Program-made: the position numbers and the translations under genes | The notes under the pieces: generated by a model | What the model was told of the DNA's origin: nothing | The model's input: the letters and a program-made list of their open reading frames with translations, nothing else | Databases searched by the model: none | Shown: positions 17,952 through 27,629 of the stretch, one piece after another | Numbering within the stretch: position 1 is the stretch's first letter | How the letters are laid out: every line of letters starts with the position of its first letter | Assembly: GCF_014748335.1 (NCBI RefSeq) | Contig: NZ_JAAVIY010000002.1 | Location: 226,840-290,839, forward strand | Length of the DNA stretch: 64,000 nucleotides | Direction of reading: 5' to 3' | Source: Flavobacterium selenitireducens | Lineage (GTDB): Bacteria; Bacteroidota; Bacteroidia; Flavobacteriales; Flavobacteriaceae

Positions 17952-20738
17952 TTAAGGATTGATTGTGATCTGGGCATACCATTGTTGTCCGATGCGGCCC
18001 GCGCCGATAACCTGAAGGTAGTCTTTTCCGCCAAGGTTGGCAGCGCCCACTTTAAACATGGTTTTCCATTTGGGAATCGTATAACTTACCTGGGCGTCGA
18101 AAACGCTTACTTCTGGAACTATTCCGTCTGCAAAAGATCCCTGGTACAAATATTCATCAGACCAACGGTAGTTCAAGGCAAAGCCAAGCCCGTTGTAAAT
18201 GTTGTTGCTGGAAACGGAAGCCTTCACGCGGTGTTTCGGCGTATTGAAACCCGGAATGAAGCTCGGGTCTTCTTTTTCGTCGTACTCGAAATCCGCATAG
18301 TTGTAATTCGCGCCGATCTCAAGCGTTTTGAAGAATCGTTTGGACAATCCTATACCAAAGCCAAGAGAGGTGACCTCCGTTTTTGAGTTCGTGTAGACCT
18401 GGTAGACGCGACGGTCGCCGAAGCCGATGGCCTGAAGCCCGAGTGCGACGTCCGGGTTTGTAGGGTCGGTTCCCACGACACCGTAATAAGGCGTAATCAC
18501 GCGCGACTGGTTCAAAAAGTCGTTGTAGATGTTGTAATAGACGTTGGCATCAACTGAAATTCCGTCACCGAAAACAGAGCGGTAACCCAATTCGAAAGCT
18601 TGAACGCGCTCTGGTTTTACCAGTCCGATATTGGCCACTCTAAGATCAGCTGTATTTCCCGACGCTCCAAACGCGCTAACCGAAGCTGCCGTGTAAGAAT
18701 TCGTATAAGCGTCGTTTCCTGTCAACGTAACCGACGTACCTTGACCCAAGGCTTGTCCGGCCAAACTGACCGGCATGGTCTCTACGTAGCGCGTAAGGTT
18801 GTCCGGAGCCGATCCGATGAGCGCAAACGGCCCAAGGTCAAGCCCGATGTACTGGTCTTGCGTCGTAGGATTGCGGAAACCTGTTTGGTACGAAACACGG
18901 AAGTTGTGCTCTTTTTTCGCTCCCGCGGAATAAACCGCTGCGATTCTAGGCGAAACGAATCCGTCGAAATTCTGGCTTTTGTCGTAACGCAACGATCCGG
19001 TCAGTTTCAATGCGTCGATTGGATTGGCGATGGCCTGGACGTAAGCGCCATATTCGTCATAGCGAAGGACGCCGTCGTAATCGGTAAAAATCGTGCCTTG
19101 CGAATCTAGCGCATATTGACGGAACGATCCTCCCACCATGACTTCAGCCACTTTGATAAGTTCCTTGAAGTTGTAATTTCCGTCAACGTGATACAATTTC
19201 GAGTTGTCGAGGAATTTCGCTCCCTGCGTCAAATCCGGATTGCTGGTAACGGTGTTCAGCGCGTTGCGGAATTCAGGCGTTCCGGCCACGAGTCGCGGAT
19301 TTCCGTTAGGCGTCAGCGGAAGCAAACCCTGTGTATCGTTGTTGTCCGCGAAACGACGGGCGTAGATGCCGGCCTGTTGAGCGTCGTATCCTAAAACGGC
19401 AGACGACAACTGGAAGGCCGTAGCATAATCGGTAAACCAGCCCACGTCCGACTTTGCAGCACGGTTGACGTTCCACGCGGCAAATCGCATGTCGTACGAA
19501 TCGCCCGCGCTTTCAGATGTCATATAGCCGCGAAGGAAGAAATTGCGGTTGCGGACCTCCACACGAACCTGGTTCATGAGGAAATTTTTGAGCGAGTAGC
19601 GGTTCGCACCTTGGTAGATCGTGGTTCCCAATCCCACTTTCTCTTGTAAGATGATCTCGAAATCATTGTCGAAAGGCTTGAAATGTATGGAAACGTCCGC
19701 CTTGACGCTCTCGATTTTGTTGTCGTTTATGTCGCGCTCGGCATAACCGGTGCGGCTGACTTGGCCAACGTTCGGGATGAAAGTCGTGACCTCGTCTCCG
19801 TAGAAGTTCAATCCGTCGTAATTTTGATTGACATCGTGGCCGATCCCACCGGCAGTCATGCTGCGGTTGTCATCTGCAATCCACTCTGTGGCGCGCAGGT
19901 AATTGAAGTTCACTTTCCCGGCGACGTGCTTGGAAAATGCAGTCGCGGCGCGGAATCCGAAGTCGTAGTAATCATTTGTCCCGGCTGCTTTCTGGGATGT
20001 TTTTCCGTATTTGAAATAAGTACTGATGCCTTGATGCGTAAACGGACTTTTGCTGTTCATGAACAAGATTCCGTTGAATGCGTTGGCTCCGTAAAGTGCC
20101 GATGAAGCGCCAGGAAGTAATTCCACGCTGGCCACGTCGAGTTCGGATAACCCGACAAGGTTGCCCAAAACGAAGTTCAGCGCAGGTGACGAATTGTCCA
20201 TTCCGTCTACCAATTGCAGGAAGCGCGTGTTGGCGACAGCGGCGAATCCTCTGGTATTGATCGACTTGAATGACAAACTGCTCGTGTTGAAATGCACCTC
20301 TTTCATGTTTTCGAGCCCGTCGTAGAACGATGGGGAAGAGGTGCTTTTGACCTGTGCCGCGCTCATGCGTTCGATGGTTACCGGCGATTGCAGCACACGC
20401 TCCGGAGTCCGGGAAGCCGAGACGACGATCTCATCGAGCTTGGTTTCCTCCGAAGCCAGTTGCACTTTTACGTTTTGGTTGGCCGAAGTTACGCTGGCGG
20501 TTTGGGTCGCGTAACCCACCATCGTGATCTCGACCGTAAATGGTGGTGTTTTGGAAGTTGTCAGGGTAAATTTTCCGTCGGCGTCGGTGGCCGTGGCGGC
20601 GTTGTCTCCCGTGACCGTGACGTTCGCGCCCGGAACCGGAAGTCCGGTGCCTGCTTCGCTGACGGTTCCTGAAATTGTCGTTTGCGCTTGGGTAAGTCCG
20701 CAAAAGAACAATGACAAAACGAACAGATAGAATTTCAT
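17952..20738 (-). CDS. TonB-dependent receptor with N-terminal carboxypeptidase-like domain
   Basis: A 928-residue outer-membrane receptor. Signal peptide MKFYLFVLSLFFCGLTQAQ; residues ~20-100 form a CarboxypepD_reg-like domain (ISGTVSEAGTGLPVPGANV, DADGKFTL); a TonB-box-like LDEIVVSASR near 101-110; a plug domain ~115-225 (LQLVDGMDNS, LPGASSALYGANAFNGI); the rest is a beta-barrel with many aromatic-flanked strands. It lacks the SusC signature and no SusD follows. The immediate partner downstream is the SGNH lipoprotein. Ligand unknown. Confidence 0.95.
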   Translation of the reverse strand: MKFYLFVLSLFFCGLTQAQTTISGTVSEAGTGLPVPGANVTVTGDNAATATDADGKFTLTTSKTPPFTVEITMVGYATQTASVTSANQNVKVQLASEETKLDEIVVSASRTPERVLQSPVTIERMSAAQVKSTSSPSFYDGLENMKEVHFNTSSLSFKSINTRGFAAVANTRFLQLVDGMDNSSPALNFVLGNLVGLSELDVASVELLPGASSALYGANAFNGILFMNSKSPFTHQGISTYFKYGKTSQKAAGTNDYYDFGFRAATAFSKHVAGKVNFNYLRATEWIADDNRSMTAGGIGHDVNQNYDGLNFYGDEVTTFIPNVGQVSRTGYAERDINDNKIESVKADVSIHFKPFDNDFEIILQEKVGLGTTIYQGANRYSLKNFLMNQVRVEVRNRNFFLRGYMTSESAGDSYDMRFAAWNVNRAAKSDVGWFTDYATAFQLSSAVLGYDAQQAGIYARRFADNNDTQGLLPLTPNGNPRLVAGTPEFRNALNTVTSNPDLTQGAKFLDNSKLYHVDGNYNFKELIKVAEVMVGGSFRQYALDSQGTIFTDYDGVLRYDEYGAYVQAIANPIDALKLTGSLRYDKSQNFDGFVSPRIAAVYSAGAKKEHNFRVSYQTGFRNPTTQDQYIGLDLGPFALIGSAPDNLTRYVETMPVSLAGQALGQGTSVTLTGNDAYTNSYTAASVSAFGASGNTADLRVANIGLVKPERVQAFELGYRSVFGDGISVDANVYYNIYNDFLNQSRVITPYYGVVGTDPTNPDVALGLQAIGFGDRRVYQVYTNSKTEVTSLGFGIGLSKRFFKTLEIGANYNYADFEYDEKEDPSFIPGFNTPKHRVKASVSSNNIYNGLGFALNYRWSDEYLYQGSFADGIVPEVSVFDAQVSYTIPKWKTMFKVGAANLGGKDYLQVIGAGRIGQQWYAQITINP

Positions 20739-20970
20739 TTGTTTAGATTTTGTTGGATTAGTTGACCTAATGTATTAAATAAATCGGATTCCTAAAAACC
20801 GTTGAATTATTTTCTAAAATCCTTAAAAATCTCGTGCTGAATTTACGTTATCTGTAGCTGTAGGATTATTTGTGTTTTTATTAACATTATGAAAAAAAAC
20901 ACGTAAAAACACTATGCATGCATATAAAATTGCTTTTTCCGTAAAAATGACTTGTCAGAAAAAAAATGCA
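20739..20970. other. Intergenic region upstream of the TonB receptor
   Basis: About 230 bases of A/T-rich sequence between divergently placed termination of glmS and the start of the receptor gene. It should hold the receptor promoter, but I see no convincing TTG-N19-TAnnTTTG match. No gene seen. Confidence 0.5.
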
Positions 20971-20997
20971 AAAAGCAGGCGTTTGAGGCCTGCTTTT
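20971..20997 (-). terminator. Terminator of glmS
   Basis: AAAAGCAGGC (20971-20980) and GCCTGCTTTT (20988-20997) form a perfect 10-bp stem with a seven-base loop; on the minus strand it is followed by an interrupted T run. It lies 20 bases after the glmS stop. Confidence 0.85.
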
Positions 20998-21016
20998 CAG
21001 TTTTGTATCTGATTAA

Positions 21017-22864
21017 TTACTCTACCGTAACGGATTTTGCGAGATTTCTCGGCTGATCGACATTACACCCGCGCAATACCGCGATGTGGTAAGACAACAA
21101 TTGCAACGGAATCGTCGTCAACAATGGCGAAAGCGCATCCGACGTATCCGGAATTTCGATGACATAATCTGCAAGATCGCGAACCTGGGTATCACCCTGG
21201 GTGACGACTGCGATGATTTTACCGCTTCTCGACTTGATTTCCTGGATGTTGCTCACGACCTTGTCATAGTGGCCTTGTTTCGGGGCGATGACGACAACCG
21301 GCATCAACTCGTCGATCAAGGCGATCGGCCCGTGTTTCATTTCCGCCGCAGGATAACCTTCGGCATGGATATACGAAATTTCCTTTAGTTTCAATGCACC
21401 TTCGAGCGCCACCGGGAAGTTGTATCCGCGCCCGAGGTAAAGGCAGTTTGGCGAATCCTTGAATCTTTCGGCAATCGTTTTGGCGATGTCGTTCGTGTTC
21501 AACGCTTCGGCTACTTTTTCAGGGATTACCTGAAGTTCCTGCAAATAGCGGTGGAAGTCAGAATTGTTCAACGTTCCTTTGGCTTTTGCCAGACGCAAGG
21601 CGATCATCGTCAATACCGTGATTTGCGTCGTGAACGCTTTTGTCGAGGCAACTCCGATCTCTGGACCTGCATGTGTATAAGCTCCGGCGTGTGTTTCCCG
21701 CGAAATCGACGATCCTACGACATTGCATACGCCAAATACGAAAGCACCTTTTTCTTTTGCCAGTTTGATGGCGGCCAATGTATCGGCGGTCTCACCAGAT
21801 TGCGAAATCGCGATCAGCACGTCACCTTTGTTGATGATCGGGTTGCGATATCGGAATTCAGAAGCGTATTCCACTTCAACCGGGATGCGTGTGAATTCCT
21901 CAAATATGTACTCGGCCACAAGACCGGCGTGCCAAGAGGTTCCGCATGCCACGATGAGGATTCGGTCTGCATTCAGGAATTTTTCGAGGTTATCTTCGAC
22001 GCCCGCCATCTGGATAATGCCCTCATTTGCATGAAGACGTCCGCGATAGGTATCCTTGATCACGTTTGGCTGCTCGTAGATTTCCTTGAGCATGAAGTGG
22101 TCGTAACCGCCTTTTTCGATTTGCTCGAGGTTCATCTGAAGCTCCTGCACATAAGGATCGACAAGTGAATCGTCTTTGATTTTGCGGACTTTGAGCGGCT
22201 TGTTCCTGCGCACGATCGCCATTTCCTCGTCTTCAAGGTAAATTGCGTTCGAGGTGTATTCGATGAAAGGCGATGCATCGGAAGCGATGAAAAACTCGTC
22301 TTTCCCGATTCCGATGGCAAGCGGGCTTCCCAAACGGGCAACCACGATTTCATCCGGGCGATTGACGTCGAAAACGCAGATGGCGTAAGCGCCGACAACC
22401 TGGTTCAACGCGATCTGAACCGCTTTCCCAAGTTTTACGTCCTCGTTTTTCTTAACTTCCTCTATAAGGTTTACCAAAACTTCGGTATCCGTGTCAGACT
22501 TGAACGTATAGCCTCGTTTGATGAGTTCTTTTTTGAGCGGCTCGTAATTTTCGATGATTCCGTTGTGGATGATCGCAAGCTGGCCCGAATTCGATAGGTG
22601 AGGATGTGAGTTCACGTCGTTCGGGACGCCATGTGTCGCCCAACGCGTATGTCCCATTCCGATGGTACCGTTGAGGCTGATTTCTTTTGTCGACCGTTCT
22701 TCAAGATCCGAAACCTTTCCTTTTGTCTTGGAGAGTTTCAATCCGTTCTCGTCGTAAATCATCACGCCCGCGCTGTCATAACCGCGATATTCGAGTCGTT
22801 TCAATCCTTTTATGACGATCGGGTAAGCATCCCGGTTGCCAATGTATCCAACAATTCCGCACAT
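21017..22864 (-). CDS. glmS: Glutamine-fructose-6-phosphate aminotransferase (isomerising)
   Basis: A full-length 615-residue GlmS that makes glucosamine-6-phosphate for peptidoglycan and LPS. The N-terminal glutaminase starts MCGIVGYIG with the nucleophile Cys2 and has GHTRWATHG and the NGIIENY loop. Two SIS domains follow (SQSGETADTLAAIK; GVASTKAFTTQ; LKEISYIHAEGY) and the C terminus is the conserved KSVTVE. It lies 41 bases after the DUF4270 gene and probably shares its transcript. Confidence 0.98.
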   Translation of the reverse strand: MCGIVGYIGNRDAYPIVIKGLKRLEYRGYDSAGVMIYDENGLKLSKTKGKVSDLEERSTKEISLNGTIGMGHTRWATHGVPNDVNSHPHLSNSGQLAIIHNGIIENYEPLKKELIKRGYTFKSDTDTEVLVNLIEEVKKNEDVKLGKAVQIALNQVVGAYAICVFDVNRPDEIVVARLGSPLAIGIGKDEFFIASDASPFIEYTSNAIYLEDEEMAIVRRNKPLKVRKIKDDSLVDPYVQELQMNLEQIEKGGYDHFMLKEIYEQPNVIKDTYRGRLHANEGIIQMAGVEDNLEKFLNADRILIVACGTSWHAGLVAEYIFEEFTRIPVEVEYASEFRYRNPIINKGDVLIAISQSGETADTLAAIKLAKEKGAFVFGVCNVVGSSISRETHAGAYTHAGPEIGVASTKAFTTQITVLTMIALRLAKAKGTLNNSDFHRYLQELQVIPEKVAEALNTNDIAKTIAERFKDSPNCLYLGRGYNFPVALEGALKLKEISYIHAEGYPAAEMKHGPIALIDELMPVVVIAPKQGHYDKVVSNIQEIKSRSGKIIAVVTQGDTQVRDLADYVIEIPDTSDALSPLLTTIPLQLLSYHIAVLRGCNVDQPRNLAKSVTVE

Positions 22865-22905
22865 AACTTTTGAATTTTGTTTATTTGGTTGGTAAGGTTC
22901 AGATT

Positions 22906-24510
22906 TTAGTTTGCGTTGTTTTCCTCAGGACGCGTAAAATAGATCACGAGTTTGAGACGCTCCGCTACGTCCGGACTGTTCGGACCGTGTAGCACGACGC
23001 CGAACGGGTGCATGGCCGAACCCTTTGGTATTTTGTTGTAGTTGGTCGTCGAGCCATCCTGGTTGGAGACCGCAATTGGATTTTTGGTGCGCACCATCGC
23101 GGTTTCGAGAATGTTTTCGGTTGCGGACAATCCGAAGCGAACCCTTGTGGAATCCGGCTCGTTGATCAAGCCGCGGATATAATTCGTAACCCGGAATTTA
23201 TACCAATATTTCGTCGTTCCATCAGGAAGTTTCTTTGATTCGAGATTCCCGCCGAAGACGTTTTTGCTCGTCTTTGTATCTCCAGACGTCGAACCGTCAA
23301 AATTGTAGTCCACGATAGATTGACCGTTTGTCATGTCATAAAGGTAGAGACGGCGCGGTTTGACAGCACCTCCGGTAGCGACTTCATCGACGTTGAAGAT
23401 CAGGTTGGCCTCGTTGATCATGGCTTGTGCGCCATTGTTGTCGGCAGTCAGCTGAGCGCGTTCGGCTTCGGTGATGATGTCGACGGCCGTGATATATCCT
23501 TCTCCACCTTTCACGATGAGTTTGTCGGGTGTTTGAGGCGGAACGTTCTCGTAATTGAGCAAACTGATCGAATTCCCGGTAAGGTTAAGTTTCATTTCAA
23601 ACCGTCGTTCGACCGTAGAAGTCTGGCCGCTGTTTGTCGTGGTGATATCTCTTCGGTAGTAAATCGTGATGACGCCTTTGGAAAAATCAAGTGTGTTGAG
23701 GACGCCTTCGAGGTTATTCGGGTTGGAAACCTGGAAATACAAACCTCTAAAATAGTTTTTGAACACGTTGTTGTTCACCAGCATACCCTCAGGAGCCTCC
23801 ATGATTTTCGACTTGAAGAATGCCTTGCTCAACGTAAGGTACATTCCCGGCCCTTGCTTGACCTCGGTGGAGTCCGTGTCGGTTATGTCGGTTTCCCGCC
23901 TGTGTGTGATGATTTCCTTATTGCTGAACTTAAACTGCGTATTTTGCTCTGCTGCAGGCGCATTGTTTAATACCAAAGGTGAAGCCACACTGGCAATCGC
24001 ATTATTCATATCATTGTAATATGCCTGCGACTGGGGCACGTTGTCCACTACGTCCTGATCGCGCAGGAAATAGTTGTTTTCACGGATCTTAAGATCGAAT
24101 TTGGTTTCCTGGTTTCCGAAAATCGAATCGAGTTCGTATATTCTTTCCTCGTCGACAGTGTCGGTCTGATCAGCGAAATACGGAATGTAAAGCCGCACTT
24201 TGTCGACATCGATAAAATCATCCAAAGTAGGATTCACGCTGGCGAGCTCGACCTGGGTAACATAATTGGCGGTTACTTTTCCGAATCGGAGATCGTTGTA
24301 GATTCCCAGTTGAGCCACCGGAAGGTTTTTAGTCTCGACAGGACCCGTAGCGTAGCTGGCCGCGCTTATGAAATTGTCTTCTTTCTTTTCCAGACCGTAG
24401 TGGTCGTCCCCAACCAGATCGGTTCCTATTTCATTAAAATCCTTATCGCACGAAACAATGGTAACGGCAGATAGCAAAAACAATACTGTCTTGAAAAAAT
24501 TAGAAGTCAT
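22906..24510 (-). CDS. DUF4270 lipoprotein
   Basis: A 534-residue lipoprotein starting at the ATG at 24510, with signal MTSNFFKTVLFLLSAVTIVSC and the lipobox Cys followed by DKDFNEIGTDL. The rest is a mainly beta-strand extracytoplasmic domain in the DUF4270 family, including DKVRLYIPYFAD and VNNNVFKNYFRGLYF blocks. It starts 16 bases after the starch-synthase-like gene and is followed by glmS, an order also familiar from other flavobacteria. Function unknown; the linkage suggests the cell envelope. Confidence 0.85.
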   Translation of the reverse strand: MTSNFFKTVLFLLSAVTIVSCDKDFNEIGTDLVGDDHYGLEKKEDNFISAASYATGPVETKNLPVAQLGIYNDLRFGKVTANYVTQVELASVNPTLDDFIDVDKVRLYIPYFADQTDTVDEERIYELDSIFGNQETKFDLKIRENNYFLRDQDVVDNVPQSQAYYNDMNNAIASVASPLVLNNAPAAEQNTQFKFSNKEIITHRRETDITDTDSTEVKQGPGMYLTLSKAFFKSKIMEAPEGMLVNNNVFKNYFRGLYFQVSNPNNLEGVLNTLDFSKGVITIYYRRDITTTNSGQTSTVERRFEMKLNLTGNSISLLNYENVPPQTPDKLIVKGGEGYITAVDIITEAERAQLTADNNGAQAMINEANLIFNVDEVATGGAVKPRRLYLYDMTNGQSIVDYNFDGSTSGDTKTSKNVFGGNLESKKLPDGTTKYWYKFRVTNYIRGLINEPDSTRVRFGLSATENILETAMVRTKNPIAVSNQDGSTTNYNKIPKGSAMHPFGVVLHGPNSPDVAERLKLVIYFTRPEENNAN

Positions 24511-24526
24511 AAAATGCTTGAAATGG

Positions 24527-25333
24527 TTATAGGACCGTCTGCTTATAGAAATTCGTATAGGCTTGGGCAAAGGTTTCTTTCGGCGCGAAAGGTAGAAAAG
24601 GTTTGCCCGAAGATTCTATAAATTTTGTTAAACTTGGAGACAGGTTTTCGGACCCTATAATCACTGCGTCAGAGTGCATTACGGACGCTTTTATGATGTT
24701 TTCGTAGTCCGGTGTTTCGAGGTCGGAAACCGCATCTTGAGGAATGTCGTCAAACATCACTTTGCTCATCATTTTCGCATCGAGCGTTCCCTCAAAACCT
24801 TGGGCGTAAACCGATGTCACGATCTTGGTATTGGCGAAAAGCGCCTCGTCCTTATAATAGTGCTTCATATATATAGGAAGCATGGCCGCCATCCATCCGT
24901 GGACGTGGATGATGTCCGGAACCCAATTGAGTTTCTTGACCGTTTCGACTACGCCTTTCGCGAAGAAAATCGATCGCTCGTCATTGTCCGGATACAAGGC
25001 GCCGTCTTCGTCCGTGAACGTAGATTTGCGCTTGAAATACTCATCGTTGTCGATAAAGTAGACCTGGATGCGTTCTTTCGGTATCGATGCCACCTTGATG
25101 ATGAGCGGCATATCAAGGTCGTTTACCACCAAATTCATTCCCGAAAGCCGAATTACTTCGTGCAATTGGTGCCTTCTCTCATTAATATTTCCGTAGCGCG
25201 GCATGAAAATTCTGATTTGTCCGCCTTGATCGTTGATCATTTTCGGAACATCATAAGACATCAAAGACACCTCATTTTCAGCTAAATACGGAACAACTTC
25301 AGATGATACGTACAATATCCTCTTATCCTCCAT
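24527..25333 (-). CDS. Starch/glycogen synthase N-terminal-domain protein (GT5, lacks C-terminal half)
   Basis: A 268-residue protein starting at MEDKRILYVSSEVVPYL (ATG at 25333), aligned to the N-terminal Rossmann domain of GlgA (GT5): the SSEVVPY motif, PRYGNINERRHQ, and the HVHGWMAAMLPIY block. Full GlgA is about 470-500 residues; the C-terminal GT-B domain that carries much of the ADP-glucose site is missing, and the KTGGL-type loop is replaced by ENEVSLMSY. It may be a non-catalytic derivative. The stop is clean and two further genes follow in series, so this is a stable short form rather than a fresh truncation. Confidence 0.85.
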   Translation of the reverse strand: MEDKRILYVSSEVVPYLAENEVSLMSYDVPKMINDQGGQIRIFMPRYGNINERRHQLHEVIRLSGMNLVVNDLDMPLIIKVASIPKERIQVYFIDNDEYFKRKSTFTDEDGALYPDNDERSIFFAKGVVETVKKLNWVPDIIHVHGWMAAMLPIYMKHYYKDEALFANTKIVTSVYAQGFEGTLDAKMMSKVMFDDIPQDAVSDLETPDYENIIKASVMHSDAVIIGSENLSPSLTKFIESSGKPFLPFAPKETFAQAYTNFYKQTVL

Positions 25334-25371
25334 ATGGTAAATCTCTTTTTCTGTAACCCAATAAAAACAGG

Positions 25372-25405
25372 CAAAAATACGAAATTTTATGGTATTATTA
25401 ACAAA
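25372..25405 (-). promoter_or_regulatory. Promoter of the starch-synthase-like/DUF4270/glmS unit
   Basis: Minus-strand TATTTTTG (25379-25372) is a -7 box; a TTTTG at about 25406-25402 sits 22 bases upstream as a candidate -33 element. The ATG is at 25333. Confidence 0.5.
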
Positions 25406-25410
25406 AGTGA

Positions 25411-25418
25411 TAATTTTG
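25411..25418 (+). promoter_or_regulatory. panC -7 box
   Basis: TAATTTTG matches TAnnTTTG, 23 bases before the panC ATG, and lies back to back with the divergent promoter at 25372-25405. No clear -33 TTG. Confidence 0.5.
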
Positions 25419-25441
25419 CCCCTCTTTAATACTATGACTCC

Positions 25442-26290
25442 ATGCTGATTTTTAATAATCAGGAAGCCCTTTCGGCTCACCTAAGTTCCATCAGGAAGCC
25501 GCAAACCACAACGGGCTTTGTCCCTACCATGGGCGCTTTGCACGACGGCCATCTCTCGTTGCTTTCAGAATCTGTCGCGCAAAATGACATTACGGTTATC
25601 AGTATTTTCGTCAATCCGACGCAATTCAACAATGCGGACGATCTTGCGAAATATCCGAGGACGCTTGACGCGGATGTGGCCAAGATAGAAACCGTCAGTG
25701 CGGACATTCTCGTATACGCTCCGTCGGTAAACGACATTTACGGATCGGACACCGTTTCCGGTCAATTCGACTTCGACGGCCTTGAGAATCAAATGGAAGG
25801 CAAGTTCCGCCCCGGACATTTTGACGGTGTCGGCACGATCGTAAAGTTCCTTTTTGAAATCGTCGAACCGACTAACGCATATTTCGGGGAGAAGGATTTC
25901 CAGCAGTTGCAGATCGTACGCAAACTCGTTTCCAAGCATGGAATCCCGGTAAAGGTCGTACTTTGCCCGATTTTTCGCGAGCCCAACGGCCTGGCAATGA
26001 GTTCCCGAAACGAACGCCTTGCACCTGAAACACGGGAAAAAGCGGCTGTCATTTATAAAGCGTTAACTACTGCCAAACAGCTCTTTGGCACGAAATCTGT
26101 CAGGCAGCTGCGCGATCTGGTAACCGAAATGGTTGAGCAAAACGGGACGTTCCGACTTGAATATTTTGAGATAGCTGACGAAGCGACATTGGTGCCGGTC
26201 GAAAAAACGGAAAATAACGTGAAATATCGCGCTTTCATTGCGGTATTCGCAAACGACATCCGTTTGATAGATACAGTTTCATTAAATTAA
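25442..26290 (+). CDS. panC: Pantoate-beta-alanine ligase
   Basis: A 282-residue nucleotidyltransferase-fold ligase joining pantoate and beta-alanine with ATP to give pantothenate. Motifs: [14 protein letters not shown] (HIGH-like, about 28-41), [31 protein letters not shown] region (quoted in part: [13 protein letters not shown]), [10 protein letters not shown], and the KMSKS-equivalent [10 protein letters not shown]. panD, which supplies beta-alanine, follows 14 bases downstream. Confidence 0.97.
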   Translation: MLIFNNQEALSAHLSSIRKPQTTTGFVPTMGALHDGHLSLLSESVAQNDITVISIFVNPTQFNNADDLAKYPRTLDADVAKIETVSADILVYAPSVNDIYGSDTVSGQFDFDGLENQMEGKFRPGHFDGVGTIVKFLFEIVEPTNAYFGEKDFQQLQIVRKLVSKHGIPVKVVLCPIFREPNGLAMSSRNERLAPETREKAAVIYKALTTAKQLFGTKSVRQLRDLVTEMVEQNGTFRLEYFEIADEATLVPVEKTENNVKYRAFIAVFANDIRLIDTVSLN

Positions 26291-26291
26291 T

Positions 26292-26299
26292 TACCTTTG
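26292..26299 (+). promoter_or_regulatory. Internal -7 box before panD (possible leaderless start)
   Basis: TACCTTTG matches TAnnTTTG and ends only five bases before the panD ATG at 26305. If used, the transcript would start at or very near the start codon. The panC stop codon lies immediately upstream. Confidence 0.4.
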
Positions 26300-26304
26300 C
26301 CCCC

Positions 26305-26655
26305 ATGTTAGTACATGTTGTAAAGTCGAAGATCCACCGCGTTTCCGTAACCGGCGCTGATCTGAATTATATCGGAAGCATCACTATTGACGAGGCCCTG
26401 ATGGAAGCGGCCAATATCATCGAAGGTGAGAAGGTTTCGATCGTGAACGTGAACAATGGCGAACGGCTTGAGACATACGTCATTACCGGAAACCGCAACA
26501 GTGGTGAAATCCAGCTCAACGGCCCGGCTGCGCGCAAGGTCGCGAAAGGCGATATCATCATCATCATTTCCTACGGAATCCTCGAATTCGAGGAAGCCAA
26601 GTCCTTTAAACCAAGTCTCGTTTTTCCTAACGAGAAGGATAATTCCCTTACCTGA
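26305..26655 (+). CDS. panD: Aspartate 1-decarboxylase
   Basis: A 116-residue pyruvoyl-dependent decarboxylase that makes beta-alanine from aspartate. The self-cleavage site Gly24-Ser25 is present in [12 protein letters not shown]; other family landmarks are [34 protein letters not shown] [16 protein letters not shown]. It sits between panC and the UPF0104 gene, with a two-base gap to the latter. Confidence 0.97.
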   Translation: MLVHVVKSKIHRVSVTGADLNYIGSITIDEALMEAANIIEGEKVSIVNVNNGERLETYVITGNRNSGEIQLNGPAARKVAKGDIIIIISYGILEFEEAKSFKPSLVFPNEKDNSLT

Positions 26656-26657
26656 TC

Positions 26658-27629
26658 TTGAAACAACCGATAAGCAAATTCCTTTCTATAGTGTTGCCTA
26701 TAGCGTTAGGGATTTATCTTATCGTATACACTTACAACGGTTTTACGCCTGAGCAGATCGATGAAATCCGGTCGTATTTTCGCGATGCGGAGTACTCATA
26801 TATCGTAATTGGTGCGTTGATCGCCGTCCTCGGAAATGTCTCACGCGCCTGGAGATGGAAATATCCGCTCGAGCAAATGGGTTATAAGTCGTCTTTCCTC
26901 AACAATTTTCTTGCAATCAATATTTGTTATCTGCTGAATCTTGCGGTACCAAAATCGGGAGAAGTCAGCCGTGCCGTAATCCTTAAAAAGTACGAAGACA
27001 TCCCGTTCGACAAAGGTTTCGGTTCTATCGTGGCCGAACGCTTGCTGGATGTCCTGATACTCTTCGGCTTTATGCTGCTTGCTTTTTTCCTGCAATTCGA
27101 CGTCGTGAAGGCCTTTGTGCTCGACCAGATACCGCTTAATAAACTCTTGCTTTTCGGCGGTATCGGATTTGGGATCGGCATGATTTTTTTGTGGATCTAC
27201 ATGTACTCCAAATCCAAATACGTGTTGTTGCTCAAAGAGAAGATTTCCGGTTTGAAGGAAGGCGTTTTCAGCATTCTCAAAATGGAGAAAAAATGGCTTT
27301 TCCTCGCCCATACGATGCTGATTTGGGCGTCGTATCTGCTTACTTTCTATGTAACGATGCACGTTTTTCCACAAACCTCGGGACTTTCGTTCGGGGCGGC
27401 AATTTCCGCATTTGTCGTCGGCAGCATCGCCATCGCCTTTACCAATAGCGGCTTCGGGTCGTATCCGTTCCTGATCTCGCAAATCTTGGTTTTTTACGCC
27501 GTTGAGAAAACGGTAGGCAACGCTTTCGGATGGATTGTCTGGACGTCCCAAATGCTCGTGGTCGTGATCTTCGGGTTCGCATCTTTTATACTATTGCCGA
27601 TATTGAATAGGGGAAGTAGGACTTCGTAA
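26658..27629 (+). CDS. Lysylphosphatidylglycerol synthase TM-region (UPF0104) membrane protein
   Basis: A 323-residue polytopic protein with seven or eight helices matching the flippase-like TM region of MprF (UPF0104). Landmarks: NFLAINICYLLNLAVPKSGE, FGSIVAERLLDVLI and FTNSGFGSYPFLI. It uses a TTG start at 26658, two bases after the panD stop; no in-frame ATG exists near the start and the first residues (KQPISKFLSIVLPI) fit family N termini. The soluble aminoacyl-transferase domain of full MprF is absent. Predicted lipid flippase or transporter; substrate unknown. Confidence 0.88.
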   Translation: MKQPISKFLSIVLPIALGIYLIVYTYNGFTPEQIDEIRSYFRDAEYSYIVIGALIAVLGNVSRAWRWKYPLEQMGYKSSFLNNFLAINICYLLNLAVPKSGEVSRAVILKKYEDIPFDKGFGSIVAERLLDVLILFGFMLLAFFLQFDVVKAFVLDQIPLNKLLLFGGIGFGIGMIFLWIYMYSKSKYVLLLKEKISGLKEGVFSILKMEKKWLFLAHTMLIWASYLLTFYVTMHVFPQTSGLSFGAAISAFVVGSIAIAFTNSGFGSYPFLISQILVFYAVEKTVGNAFGWIVWTSQMLVVVIFGFASFILLPILNRGSRTS

